In this document: positions 7,073-14,031 of the stretch, in pieces
Numbering within the stretch: position 1 is the stretch's first letter
How the letters are laid out: each line of letters begins with the position of its first letter
Assembly (NCBI GenBank): GCA_910585005.1
Contig: CAJUCN010000032.1
Span: 1 to 22,771, forward strand
Direction: 5' to 3'
Origin: an uncultured Lachnospiraceae bacterium
GTDB lineage: Bacteria > Bacillota > Clostridia > Lachnospirales > Lachnospiraceae
DNA: 22,771 bases
Made by a program: the position numbers and the translations under genes
Notes under the pieces: model-generated
Databases searched by the model: none
Seen by the model: only the letters and a program-made list of their open reading frames with translations
What the model was told of the DNA's origin: nothing

Positions 7073-7108
7073 ATGCTATAGTATAGCATAAGCGTTTCTC
7101 TTCATCAA
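7073..7108 (-). promoter_or_regulatory. Promoter of the HerA-like ATPase with a dyad over the -10
   Basis: On the minus strand TTGATG (7108-7103) and TATACT (7085-7080) are separated by 17 bp. A perfect 17-nt dyad, ATGCTATA-G-TATAGCAT on the plus strand (7073-7089), covers the whole -10. The symmetry could be an operator, or by chance partly follow from the A/T-rich -10. Confidence 0.6.
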
Positions 7109-7174
7109 AGGCTTTTCCTTTGCAAATGCTTATTCACACCGATTAAATTCCCGGAACCCGGAAAGGATGCCAAG

Positions 7175-7543
7175 ATGAATATAGAAAATTATTGGAAAGC
7201 CACATTAGCCCAGGATGCAGACACCATGAGAACCTTTTTCCATAGGGATGCTTATGTCAATTGGCATAATACCAACGAACATTTTGCTGTTGAAGATTTT
7301 TTGCGTGCAAACTGTGAATATCCTGGCAAATGGGACGGGGAAATAGAGCGGACCATACAAACAGGCGACCTGCTTATCTGTGTGGTTCATGTGTTTTCCA
7401 CTGACGGGAAACTATCCTTTCATGTAACTTCTTTTCTAAAAATCAAAGAGGGGAAAATCACTTCCATTGACGAATACTGGGGAGAAGATGGCCAGGCGCC
7501 ACAATGGAGAATCGACCAGCAGATTGGAACTCCCATTTCATAA
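7175..7543 (+). CDS. NTF2/SnoaL-like small protein
   Basis: The 122-residue cytoplasmic protein has the pattern of the NTF2-like superfamily. An N-terminal helix with WKATLAQDADTMRTFFHRDA precedes the conserved aromatic stretch VNWHNTNEHF, and alternating strands end in FLKIKEGKITSIDEYWGEDG, the typical SnoaL_2-like C-terminal strand pair. Such proteins bind small ligands in a cone-shaped pocket; some are enzymes, most are unassigned, and no catalytic function can be assigned here. AAAGGA precedes the ATG by 7 nt. It is the only plus-strand gene in the left half, divergent from the HerA-like ATPase and convergent with the large kinase. A weak promoter candidate (TTGCAA, 18 bp, TAAATT) lies in 7120-7150. 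Confidence 0.8.
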   Translation: MNIENYWKATLAQDADTMRTFFHRDAYVNWHNTNEHFAVEDFLRANCEYPGKWDGEIERTIQTGDLLICVVHVFSTDGKLSFHVTSFLKIKEGKITSIDEYWGEDGQAPQWRIDQQIGTPIS

Positions 7544-7561
7544 ATATAAGTTTTGCTTTTA

Positions 7562-7599
7562 CAGGGAATATGCCGCTAAGTTTGCGCCTATATTCCCTG
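7562..7599. repeat. Inverted repeat between convergent genes
   Basis: CAGGGAATAT (7562-7571) and its exact reverse complement (7590-7599) flank an 18-nt spacer containing a small CGC/GCG inner pairing. It lies between the ends of the NTF2-like gene and the large kinase gene, where a bidirectional terminator would be expected. Neither side has a proper T-run, so termination is uncertain. Confidence 0.55.
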
Positions 7600-7622
7600 C
7601 TTACTTTGGAGGTAAATATATT

Positions 7623-10085
7623 TTATATAACCTTGAATGTAACCTTAACTACGAACAGATCCGCATCCGTTTCCCAAAAAAATTCACCGCCGCACGCCTC
7701 CGTAAAACTCTGGGCAATGGAAAGCCCTAAACCACTGCCCCCATCAGTACGGCTTTGGTCTCCCCTGGCAAAACGTTCCGAAAAGTCCCTGTCTTTGTCC
7801 AGCTCCTGCCGGGAAGTGTTCTTGACGCTGGCTAAAGCCAAATGGCCTTCTACCCGGAGGGCAACATATACCCTGGATCCCTGCAAAGAATATTTGATCG
7901 CATTTTGGAACAGATTTTGGAATACCCGGTACATGCGCTGACCGTCAGCCATAATCATCACAGGCGCATCCGGAAGCTCTGTCCGGAAAGTAACGTCACA
8001 GCCCCTGATCTGTTCCTCCATATCCGCCAGGGTCTGTTGCAAAAGCTTTCCAAAATCCAGCTCTTCCATCTGCATAGGCAGCTCGCCGGAAGCGGCTTTA
8101 CTTACCGCAAATACATCTTGAACCATATGATGAAGTCTCTGGGATTTCTCATCAAGGATTTTAATATAATCTTTTACATGATCCGGCAATTCTTCCTCCT
8201 GTTTTAATATCTCCACATAACTGATAATGGAAGTCAATGGAGTCTTGATGTCATGAGACACATTGGCAATCAGCTCCACTTTCATCCGCTCGCTCTTTGT
8301 CTGCTCCTCCACAGCCACAGCCATACCGTGACGGATGTCCTCAAGCTGCGCCATAACCGTTTTCAGTTCACTTTCCACAGGTTTTTCTTCCTCTTCCCTG
8401 TCACATGCCTCCCTGTAATCACCGTTCCTGATCTGGGCAATTCTGTCTGCCAAAATCTCCACATCCCGGGCAGCTTTCATATTCTTCACCCCTGCCATAT
8501 ATTGCAGGACCAGGAAAAGGACTGTTTCAAACACAAATAAAATCCGCATGGCCGTCAAAATTCCCCAGCTATCCCAAACTGTACTGACCGTCACCTCCGC
8601 CAGCATCACCAGTCCATAAACAAGAGCTGTCAAAAAAACAGCCAAGTTCCGGCGGCACATCTTCTTGGTCATGGACAGGCTAAGGCTCTTTGCCGTAAAG
8701 GCACGGTAGATCTTTGCTCCAAAGCTATGCCTCCAGATTGCTTTATTGTGCCGCAGGTCATTCCAAAAAAGCCAGATCCCCCAAAACATGGCAACCCAGG
8801 ACACGGGATGGATACCGCCTGCCAGCTTCCGGAAAAACCATAAGACGGTATCTAAACTTTGATCATAAACACACACCTGATACCAATCTTCCCAAATATC
8901 ATACCCATAACTAACGGTCATAAAAACACGGTACTGCATATAAAGAGCATAAAAAAGCAAAAAGAACAACAAAACTTTCCATTCCGCCCAAATTTTTGCC
9001 TGGAATCCTGCGATCCCTTCGATAGCCTCCTTACAGCTTTTTTTCCAAAAGAAAGCAATAAGCAGAAGGGGCAGCCCGGCAAACAGGCCATAAAAACCCC
9101 GGAGAATCCGTTCCCGTCTGTCTTGAAGGTTCTTATTCATCCAATAAAGTGCATTATCATACTGCCTTGCCCCGCCGCTCCCATAATCGCCTTGCGTATA
9201 AAGTACAGGCTCCTTTGCCACGGCAATGTAAACCACTGCTTTTTTCGTGGAATCGTCCGCCTGAAAATTGATATAACCAGGCAGATGCCAATCGCTGCCG
9301 TCCCGGTAATAGCCGTCCCCGTACACATCAATTTCTTTTCCATCCTTATAGATATTAGCCTTTTCACCGTCAAAATACAGAAGAAAATTGTATCCCGCCG
9401 GCAAAGATGGCATGGTTTTGCCCTCTGCCATTGCAGTGTCCCAATTATTGTACAGTTCCTTACCATCATAATAGATCGTATAAAGAAGGTTCTTATCTCC
9501 CTTCATGTTTTCATGATACTTCTGCACAATTTTTTGTTTTTGATCATCTGTAAGGCCTCCGGCCTGTTCCCTATCCAGCCTGGGCACATAATCCCGCAAA
9601 AATTCTATGCTGGACTCCATTTCCTCCTGATAGATCTCAAGTTCGGATTGAAACCCTGTCCATTGATCCTCATCCAGCTCCTCCATAATTTCCAACAGAC
9701 CCAGATAGTTCTCTTGCATACTTGCAAAGCTGTCCAAATATTCTGTCAGTTCATCCGGGGCAATCCCTTCCACAGCTTCTAAGGGAAAGTAAAACTCCTC
9801 ATAACTTCCATCATAATAAGCGCCATCCTCATATCCCCATGTGTCCCATAATCCTTCTCCGCCTGTTGCCATGACTAAACATTTCCACAGACGGTTTTCC
9901 ACATATTCCCGGAACCTTCCACTTTCCTGATAATCATCCTCTAAGAGCCTATCCAGTTGCCAGAACCGCGCATTAGAAGGTTTTTCCCGAAGAATCCCTG
10001 CCAGGTTCCCCAGGCTCAAGCTGATTCCCAAAAAGAGAATGAGAAAACTAATTGTTTTTTTCTTGTTTTTCCATTTTATATCCAA
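7623..10085 (-). CDS. Large multi-span sensor histidine kinase
   Basis: This 820-residue kinase is about twice the usual length. After one N-terminal span (11-31) comes an extracytoplasmic domain of about 300 residues rich in Asp, Glu and Tyr. Further spans lie near 329-346, 370-390, 428-442, 481-500 and 510-530. A linker (535-600) leads to HisKA with phospho-acceptor His611 in SHDIKTPLT, then HATPase with N-box QNLFQNAIKYS (around 724-733) and G-box GGSGLGLSI (782-790). The catalytic half is VanS-like. No ATG fits: the frame begins at TTG 10085 with AGGTGG nine nt upstream, inside the end of the regulator gene (38-nt overlap), suggesting coupled translation. No vancomycin-resistance enzyme genes are in the window. 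The signal is unknown; the acidic ectodomain suggests a cation or cationic ligand. Confidence 0.88.
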   Translation of the reverse strand: MDIKWKNKKKTISFLILFLGISLSLGNLAGILREKPSNARFWQLDRLLEDDYQESGRFREYVENRLWKCLVMATGGEGLWDTWGYEDGAYYDGSYEEFYFPLEAVEGIAPDELTEYLDSFASMQENYLGLLEIMEELDEDQWTGFQSELEIYQEEMESSIEFLRDYVPRLDREQAGGLTDDQKQKIVQKYHENMKGDKNLLYTIYYDGKELYNNWDTAMAEGKTMPSLPAGYNFLLYFDGEKANIYKDGKEIDVYGDGYYRDGSDWHLPGYINFQADDSTKKAVVYIAVAKEPVLYTQGDYGSGGARQYDNALYWMNKNLQDRRERILRGFYGLFAGLPLLLIAFFWKKSCKEAIEGIAGFQAKIWAEWKVLLFFLLFYALYMQYRVFMTVSYGYDIWEDWYQVCVYDQSLDTVLWFFRKLAGGIHPVSWVAMFWGIWLFWNDLRHNKAIWRHSFGAKIYRAFTAKSLSLSMTKKMCRRNLAVFLTALVYGLVMLAEVTVSTVWDSWGILTAMRILFVFETVLFLVLQYMAGVKNMKAARDVEILADRIAQIRNGDYREACDREEEEKPVESELKTVMAQLEDIRHGMAVAVEEQTKSERMKVELIANVSHDIKTPLTSIISYVEILKQEEELPDHVKDYIKILDEKSQRLHHMVQDVFAVSKAASGELPMQMEELDFGKLLQQTLADMEEQIRGCDVTFRTELPDAPVMIMADGQRMYRVFQNLFQNAIKYSLQGSRVYVALRVEGHLALASVKNTSRQELDKDRDFSERFARGDQSRTDGGSGLGLSIAQSFTEACGGEFFWETDADLFVVKVTFKVI

Positions 10086-10758
10086 TTCCCCACACCACCT
10101 TTATATATTCTGGCTCTTTCGGATTCAGCTCCAGTTTTTCACGGATCCGCCGGATATGCACCATCACAGTATTTTCGGATGCAAAGGCATCCTCCTCCCA
10201 AACTCGGCGGTAAATCTCCTCAGCAGGAAACACACGGCCCTGATTTCGCATAAACAAGTCAATGATCTTCGTTTCCGTGGCAGTGAGCCTAACTGGCTCT
10301 CCATCTGCATAGAGAACCTTTTCTTCCGTGTGAAAAGTCAGCCTGCCATTTTTGATCTCGCCAGTCCTGTCCCCGGCATAGATATCACCTAAGCTGGTGT
10401 ACCTACGGAGCTGGCTTTTCACCCGGGCTGCCAGCTCCCCGGGTTGGTAAGGCTTCGCCACATAATCATCGGCGCCCATAGACAGTCCAAGTACCTTGTC
10501 CGTCTCTTCACTCTTTGCACTGAGCACAATGATCGGGATATTCTGTTTTTCCCTGATACGCATGATCGCCGATAAACCATCCAGTTTCGGCATCATCACA
10601 TCGATCAGCACCAGCCGTACCTTTTCTTTTGACAGGATGTCCAGCGCCTGAAGTCCATCATAAGCCTTCAGTGTCTCATATCCTTCCTTTTTTAACAAAA
10701 TACAAATGGCCTTTACAATCTCCCTGTCATCATCTACTACTAAGATCCTCTCGCTCAT
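10048..10758 (-). CDS. VanR-like OmpR-family response regulator
   Basis: The 236-residue protein has a receiver with phospho-acceptor Asp53 in LIDVMMP and switch Lys in VAKPYQP. The winged-helix domain ends in the VanR-type signature SENTVMVHIRRIREKLE and VVWGIGYK. The ATG at 10758 is preferred over an in-frame GTG at 10779 because the protein then begins MSERILVVDDD like its homologues; the ribosome site (GGAAAGG) is close and imperfect. It pairs with the overlapping 820-residue kinase. Tandem repeats and two promoters lie upstream, which suggests autoregulation. Confidence 0.92.
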   Translation of the reverse strand: MSERILVVDDDREIVKAICILLKKEGYETLKAYDGLQALDILSKEKVRLVLIDVMMPKLDGLSAIMRIREKQNIPIIVLSAKSEETDKVLGLSMGADDYVAKPYQPGELAARVKSQLRRYTSLGDIYAGDRTGEIKNGRLTFHTEEKVLYADGEPVRLTATETKIIDLFMRNQGRVFPAEEIYRRVWEEDAFASENTVMVHIRRIREKLELNPKEPEYIKVVWGIGYKMEKQEKNN

Positions 10759-10828
10759 TTCCTTTCCATGCCTTTCCACTGTTTATTTCTGTAGCTGTAT
10801 CCTTGAGCTGCTCATAGAGTAACCCACA

Positions 10829-10870
10829 ATTATTTCAAAAATCTTGGGATGTTTCTTACAGATTTCTTAC
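10829..10870 (-). promoter_or_regulatory. Proximal promoter with tandem regulator boxes
   Basis: GTAAGAAA occurs twice on the minus strand, at 10870-10863 and 10859-10852, exactly 11 bp apart; the first lies in TCGTAAGAAAT, close to the VanR box as I remember it. A -10-like AATAAT (10834-10829) follows at a spacing that places the second repeat over the -35. This arrangement fits activation by the regulator gene that starts about 70 nt downstream. Confidence 0.6.
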
Positions 10871-10885
10871 GATCTTTTCCCTCTT

Positions 10886-10914
10886 ATCATACAAGGTTTG
10901 AACGGACAGGACAA
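10886..10914 (-). promoter_or_regulatory. Distal sigma-A promoter of the VanRS-like pair
   Basis: TTGTCC (10914-10909) and TATGAT (10891-10886) are 17 bp apart on the minus strand. Predicted transcription starts near 10879, just before the tandem boxes, so a bound regulator could block this promoter while activating the proximal one. Confidence 0.55.
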
Positions 10915-10938
10915 GATCCATAAAATGTGGGAATGTGC

Positions 10939-10966
10939 TTGTAATCTCTTCCAACTATGCTATAAT
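10939..10966 (+). promoter_or_regulatory. Promoter of the tRNA-Ala gene
   Basis: TTGTAA (10939-10944) and a perfect TATAAT (10961-10966) are 16 bp apart. The tRNA begins 10 nt after the -10, so the primary transcript has almost no 5' extension. Confidence 0.75.
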
Positions 10967-10975
10967 TTTATCTAT

Positions 10976-11048
10976 GGGGATATAGCTCAGTTGGGAGAGC
11001 GATACGTTCGCAACGTATAGGTCACGAGTTCGAGTCTCGCTATCTCCA
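10976..11048 (+). tRNA. tRNA-Ala (anticodon CGC)
   Basis: A complete 73-nt cloverleaf. The acceptor stem pairs GGGGATA with TATCTCC and includes G3-U70, the alanine identity element. The D stem is GCTC/GAGC, and the anticodon stem ATACG/CGTAT encloses TTCGCAA with anticodon CGC, reading GCG. The T arm is ACGAG-TTCGAGT-CTCGC, with an A49-C65 mismatch at its base. The discriminator is A and the 3' CCA is not encoded. It has its own promoter and stands alone, upstream of the acetyltransferase gene. Confidence 0.92.
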
Positions 11049-11098
11049 CTCAACACAAATTTGTAAACCTTACCGTCCGGATCCATGGAGAGCAGACT

Positions 11099-11662
11099 AT
11101 GAGCATTTACGAAGCATGTCCAACATTTGAAAATGACAATTTTCTATTACGGCCAATCGTAACAGAAGACTGTGACGACCTGTTAGCCGTTTATAGTGAC
11201 AAAAATGCTCTGCCGTTTTTTAACAGCGATAATTGTAATGGAGATAATTTTTACTACCCCTCAAAGGAACGGATGGCGAAAGCCCTTGCGTTTTGGGATC
11301 TGGCATATCAAAATAGCTGGTTTGCCAGACTTGCTATTGTAGATAAGTCGATAGCGGGCGTTATTGGATCAATAGAATTGTGTCTGCGGATTTCCGAAGA
11401 CGCATTTCATCATATGGGTATTTTAAGAATTGATGTGAGCAGCGGCTACGAAAGAGAAGATGCCTTATATGACATTATTGCCCTTATTACTCCCCACATC
11501 CCCCGGCTGCTAGGCTGCAATGGAATCATTACCAAAGCTCCTATATATGCTGTGGAGAGAATAAAAGCAATCCAAAAGGCTGGTTTTACGAAATCGGAAC
11601 ATTTATTGGCAGGACATAACGGGTATGCATACGATGGGTATTGGGTCATAACGGATCCTTGA
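11099..11662 (+). CDS. GNAT-family N-acetyltransferase (RimJ/RimL-like)
   Basis: The 187-residue protein opens with FENDNFLLRPIVTEDCDDLL, the typical start of RimJ/RimL-type acetyltransferases. The central strand ends in LRIDVSSGYEREDALYDI, where the acetyl-CoA pyrophosphate loop (normally R/Q-x-x-G-x-G/A) is expected but only loosely kept; similar members of this Firmicutes family share the SxYEREDA pattern as I recall. The C-terminus has AIQKAGFTKSEHLLAGHNG, the usual last strand pair. GGAGAG precedes the ATG by 6 nt. The target (an antibiotic, a metabolite amine or a protein N-terminus) cannot be told. It lies 50 nt after the tRNA-Ala gene and may be partly transcribed from that promoter, since no terminator is seen between. 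Confidence 0.8.
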   Translation: MSIYEACPTFENDNFLLRPIVTEDCDDLLAVYSDKNALPFFNSDNCNGDNFYYPSKERMAKALAFWDLAYQNSWFARLAIVDKSIAGVIGSIELCLRISEDAFHHMGILRIDVSSGYEREDALYDIIALITPHIPRLLGCNGIITKAPIYAVERIKAIQKAGFTKSEHLLAGHNGYAYDGYWVITDP

Positions 11663-11689
11663 CAGATTCCCTTTCCTTCAAAAGAAAAC

Positions 11690-11717
11690 TTGACATTTCT
11701 AATTATACTGCTATACT
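11690..11717 (+). promoter_or_regulatory. Promoter of queT
   Basis: A perfect TTGACA (11690-11695) is 16 bp from TATACT (11712-11717); TACTAT two bases further is an alternative -10 at 18 bp. Initiation would fall near 11724, inside the first arm of the following hairpin. Confidence 0.65.
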
Positions 11718-11754
11718 ATAAAATCGGAAAAGGCAAAAGCTTTTCCGATTTTAT
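11718..11754 (+). terminator. Perfect 15-bp hairpin between the GNAT gene and queT
   Basis: Arms 11718-11732 and 11740-11754 are exact reverse complements around a 7-nt loop, with an A/T-rich base and a CGG/CCG core. Both sides end in T-rich sequence (ATTTTAT), so it may serve as a bidirectional terminator for the GNAT gene. It also lies on the predicted queT start, so queT mRNA would begin with a shortened form of this hairpin. Confidence 0.55.
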
Positions 11755-11756
11755 AA

Positions 11757-11800
11757 CGTCAGTTCGAGACCTTCCTGACGAAAAACAAAACTAAAGGAGA
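11757..11800 (+). promoter_or_regulatory. preQ1-I riboswitch
   Basis: A 6-bp stem CGTCAG/CTGACG (11757-11762, 11775-11780) closes a 12-nt loop TTCGAGACCTTC, followed by the A-rich tail AAAAACAAAACTAA of class I preQ1 aptamers. CCTT in the loop (11770-11773) can pair with AAGG (11794-11797) to form the pseudoknot. Those same bases are the Shine-Dalgarno of queT, so bound preQ1 should block translation. No expression terminator lies between the aptamer and the ATG, supporting a translational switch. Confidence 0.88.
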
Positions 11801-11807
11801 ATTTCAT

Positions 11808-12326
11808 ATGAAAAAATCAAACGCAAGGATCTTATTCTTAACCCATGCGGCGCTGATCGCTGCTCTCTATGTAACCCTTACTTATGTTGCCAATTTACTT
11901 GGCATCGCTTCCGGCGCTATCCAAGTGCGTTTTTCTGAAGCGCTCACCATTTTACCCTATTTCACACCGGCTGCTGTTCCCGGCCTATTTGTGGGATGCC
12001 TGCTTGCCAATCTTCTGACAGGCGCTGCCATTCCTGATATTATTTTTGGCAGCATTGCCACTTTAGCCGGCGCCCTTCTTACCGCCAGGTTCCGCCAAAA
12101 TAAATGGTTTGCGCCAATACCGCCTATTTTGGCAAATGCCGTCCTGATCCCGCCTCTGCTTCTTTTTGCTTACGGCATCAGGCCCTTGTGGCTATCCTAC
12201 ATCACCGTTACGATTGGGGAAGTGATCTCCTGCGGTGTGCTTGGCATGCTGCTGCTCTTTGCCCTGGAAAAATCCATGAAACGCTTTTTCGCGGAGCAGC
12301 CCTTTGCATACCATGACAAGCCCTAA
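11808..12326 (+). CDS. queT: QueT, queuosine-precursor ECF transporter S component
   Basis: The 172-residue protein has about five to six hydrophobic spans and no large soluble domain. It matches the QueT (DUF988) family in the N-terminal ITYVANLLGIASGAIQVRFSEAL-type region (here with LTYVANLLG and GAIQVRFSEALTILPYFTP), as well as GLFVGCLLANLL and a C-terminal GEVISCGVLGMLL. QueT is the substrate-binding component that works with the shared ECF ATPases and EcfT, which are not in this window, to import a queuosine precursor for tRNA modification. Identification is supported by the preQ1-I riboswitch directly upstream with its Shine-Dalgarno AAGGAGA. The gene is convergent with the DUF4097 gene, 17 nt away, with no clear hairpin terminator. 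Confidence 0.92.
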   Translation: MKKSNARILFLTHAALIAALYVTLTYVANLLGIASGAIQVRFSEALTILPYFTPAAVPGLFVGCLLANLLTGAAIPDIIFGSIATLAGALLTARFRQNKWFAPIPPILANAVLIPPLLLFAYGIRPLWLSYITVTIGEVISCGVLGMLLLFALEKSMKRFFAEQPFAYHDKP

Positions 12327-12343
12327 TACAAGCTTTTTATCTA

Positions 12344-13312
12344 TCAATCTTTTTTTATCGTCACATTCCCACTGCCTGCATGGCAGGAAATCAGGCATAT
12401 CGGCTCATCTCCAATCTGCCCTGTTGCCTGATTTCCTTTTTTATTAAAACTTAGGAATCCATCATAATCCGTATGAATATTTCCGCTTCCCGTATCCACC
12501 TGCAGCGTAAAAGACAGGTCTTCCGGCAGTATTAATTTCTGGTTTCCGCTTCTGGTATGGAGGGTAATATCCCCTGTCACTGCCAAAGTTCCTATCCGCA
12601 GGTTTCCGCTGCCAGCCTCTGCTTGGCACTGGCCTCTAAGCGCTTCTATGGTAACGTTTCCGCTTCCTGCCTTAGCTTCCACACTGCCGGATATTTCCTT
12701 GATCATAATATTACCGCTTCCCGTGTGAATCTTCGCGTCTCCCACAAGGCTGGCCGCCCAAATATTTCCGCTGTTTGCAAAAAGGCCCATTTCACCGGCT
12801 TTGGCGCTTTGCCAGCGAATATTTCCACTTCCCGCCCGTACCGTGGCTTTCTTTGCCTCAATGGGGGAACCTTCCTTTTGGCTGATATTCCCGGAACCAG
12901 TAGATAATTCCAATTCCTTAAGGCCCTGGGCAGGCAGATAAACCTCAATTTTCTCATGAAAGCCACCCCAAAATAAATTTCTCCAGCTCCAAGTCCATTT
13001 TCCTCCGGTGACCACCGCACGATTTCCATCATATTCCACAGTTGCTTTCGCATCACTACGGCCGCTGCTCAAGTATTCTTTGATGACAATCCGATCTTCC
13101 TGCCACACATAAACATCCAGATTTTTACTCCCATAATCCACCAAAAGACTATCCGCCTCAGAAAGAGGGATTTCTATGGTATTTCTCAACTCCGCACCCA
13201 TATAGACCAATGAACCTCCTTTTTTTTCATAAAGTACACAAAGCAGGGATACGATTCCTGCCAAAAAAACTATAACGCCAGCCCCTGCCAGAAGTGCATA
13301 CTTACTCTTCAT
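12344..13312 (-). CDS. DUF4097 beta-helix membrane-anchored protein
   Basis: The 322-residue protein has one N-terminal span (about 6-27) and an exported beta-rich domain. The tripeptide Ser-Gly-Asn starts at residues 140, 162, 181, 199, 217, 235, 255, 276 and 314, a step of 18-22 (38 at the last), mostly in the context T/A-G-S-G-N-I/V. This is the hallmark of DUF4097 (putative adhesin) and suggests a right-handed beta-helix with stacked Asn turns. The ATG at 13312 is chosen because GGAGG lies nine nt upstream; longer frames begin inside the regulator gene. It overlaps the regulator's stop by 11 nt, so the two are translationally coupled. Function is unknown; envelope or surface roles are assumed for the family. 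Confidence 0.85.
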   Translation of the reverse strand: MKSKYALLAGAGVIVFLAGIVSLLCVLYEKKGGSLVYMGAELRNTIEIPLSEADSLLVDYGSKNLDVYVWQEDRIVIKEYLSSGRSDAKATVEYDGNRAVVTGGKWTWSWRNLFWGGFHEKIEVYLPAQGLKELELSTGSGNISQKEGSPIEAKKATVRAGSGNIRWQSAKAGEMGLFANSGNIWAASLVGDAKIHTGSGNIMIKEISGSVEAKAGSGNVTIEALRGQCQAEAGSGNLRIGTLAVTGDITLHTRSGNQKLILPEDLSFTLQVDTGSGNIHTDYDGFLSFNKKGNQATGQIGDEPICLISCHAGSGNVTIKKD

Positions 13313-13970
13313 CCTTCCAATCCTCCTGCTCCCTCTTGCCTTTATCCCGGAACCATTCAATCAAAGAATAGTACAATGGAATTGTCAGAAAAACTACCCA
13401 GCCGGGATGCCACCAAGACCCAAAGGTACCAAGACACAAAAATACTAACGTCACAAATACCGGATAGGCAAAATAACTGGGGTTTCTCCGCTCAACGGCT
13501 CTTACAAACGTATGCCAGATTGGGATAAGGAAAAATAGCAGATAGCCGGGATACCATGCGTTCCACATCACGCCGATCACTATATAAAGAACGCCGATCA
13601 CCGCCCATATGGGAAAATGATTGTAATGGATCAACCACCCATTATCATTTTCTTTTGGGGGTTCTTCATCGGAAACTGATCCGGCTCCCCAACTTTCCAG
13701 TTCCGTATATTCTTCTATCAAGGAATCCTTTTCTTCCGCCATAAAGGGTTCTGGCATTGGTATCTCATCTTCTGTTTTTAATAGTTCATCTAAAGAAACC
13801 CCGTAAAGCCTTGCCAGCAAAATCAGGTTATCCGTATCCGGTGATGCCTCCGCTCTTTCCCATTTGCTCACAGCCTGTCTGCTGATTCCCAGCTTTTCAG
13901 CCAACGCTTCCTGGGAAAGGTTGTTTGATTTCCGTAAGTTTACGAGTCTGTTTGCAATCTCAATATTCAT
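13302..13970 (-). CDS. Membrane-anchored XRE-family regulator
   Basis: The 222-residue protein joins an XRE helix-turn-helix (about 6-62, with LSQEALAEKLGISRQAVSKW) through an acidic linker (65-112) to a membrane domain with four predicted spans (about 118-136, 139-157, 168-185, 190-206). The two membrane halves resemble each other: WYPGYLLFFLIPIW and WWHPGWVVFLTIPLYY occupy equivalent places, suggesting an internal duplication. A DNA-binding protein held at the membrane could sense the envelope directly. It is coupled to the DUF4097 gene. A TATAAT and inverted repeats lie upstream. The ribosome binding site before ATG 13970 is poor. Confidence 0.88.
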   Translation of the reverse strand: MNIEIANRLVNLRKSNNLSQEALAEKLGISRQAVSKWERAEASPDTDNLILLARLYGVSLDELLKTEDEIPMPEPFMAEEKDSLIEEYTELESWGAGSVSDEEPPKENDNGWLIHYNHFPIWAVIGVLYIVIGVMWNAWYPGYLLFFLIPIWHTFVRAVERRNPSYFAYPVFVTLVFLCLGTFGSWWHPGWVVFLTIPLYYSLIEWFRDKGKREQEDWKDEE

Positions 13971-14031
13971 TTATCATTCTTCTCGCTTTCTGCCTCATAT
14001 AGGCTGTATTTTCGGCCTGCCTTATGAGCCA

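Noticed and set aside
7562..7599. Inverted repeat as a definite bidirectional terminator
   Set aside because: The 10-bp stem is exact but the loop is long and neither strand has a T-run, so only the repeat is reported.
8859..9782. Plus-strand open frame of 307 codons opposite the large kinase gene
   Set aside because: It lies entirely antisense to a well-supported kinase, shows no known motif, has no ribosome site, and is hydrophobic in the way typical of antisense frames of acidic proteins.
7623..10758. Vancomycin-resistance cluster
   Set aside because: The regulator and kinase are VanRS-like, but no vanH, ligase, vanX or vanY gene is nearby.
10976..11060. tRNA-Ala as an attachment site for an integrated element
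   Set aside because: No integrase and no second copy of the tRNA 3' end was seen in the window.
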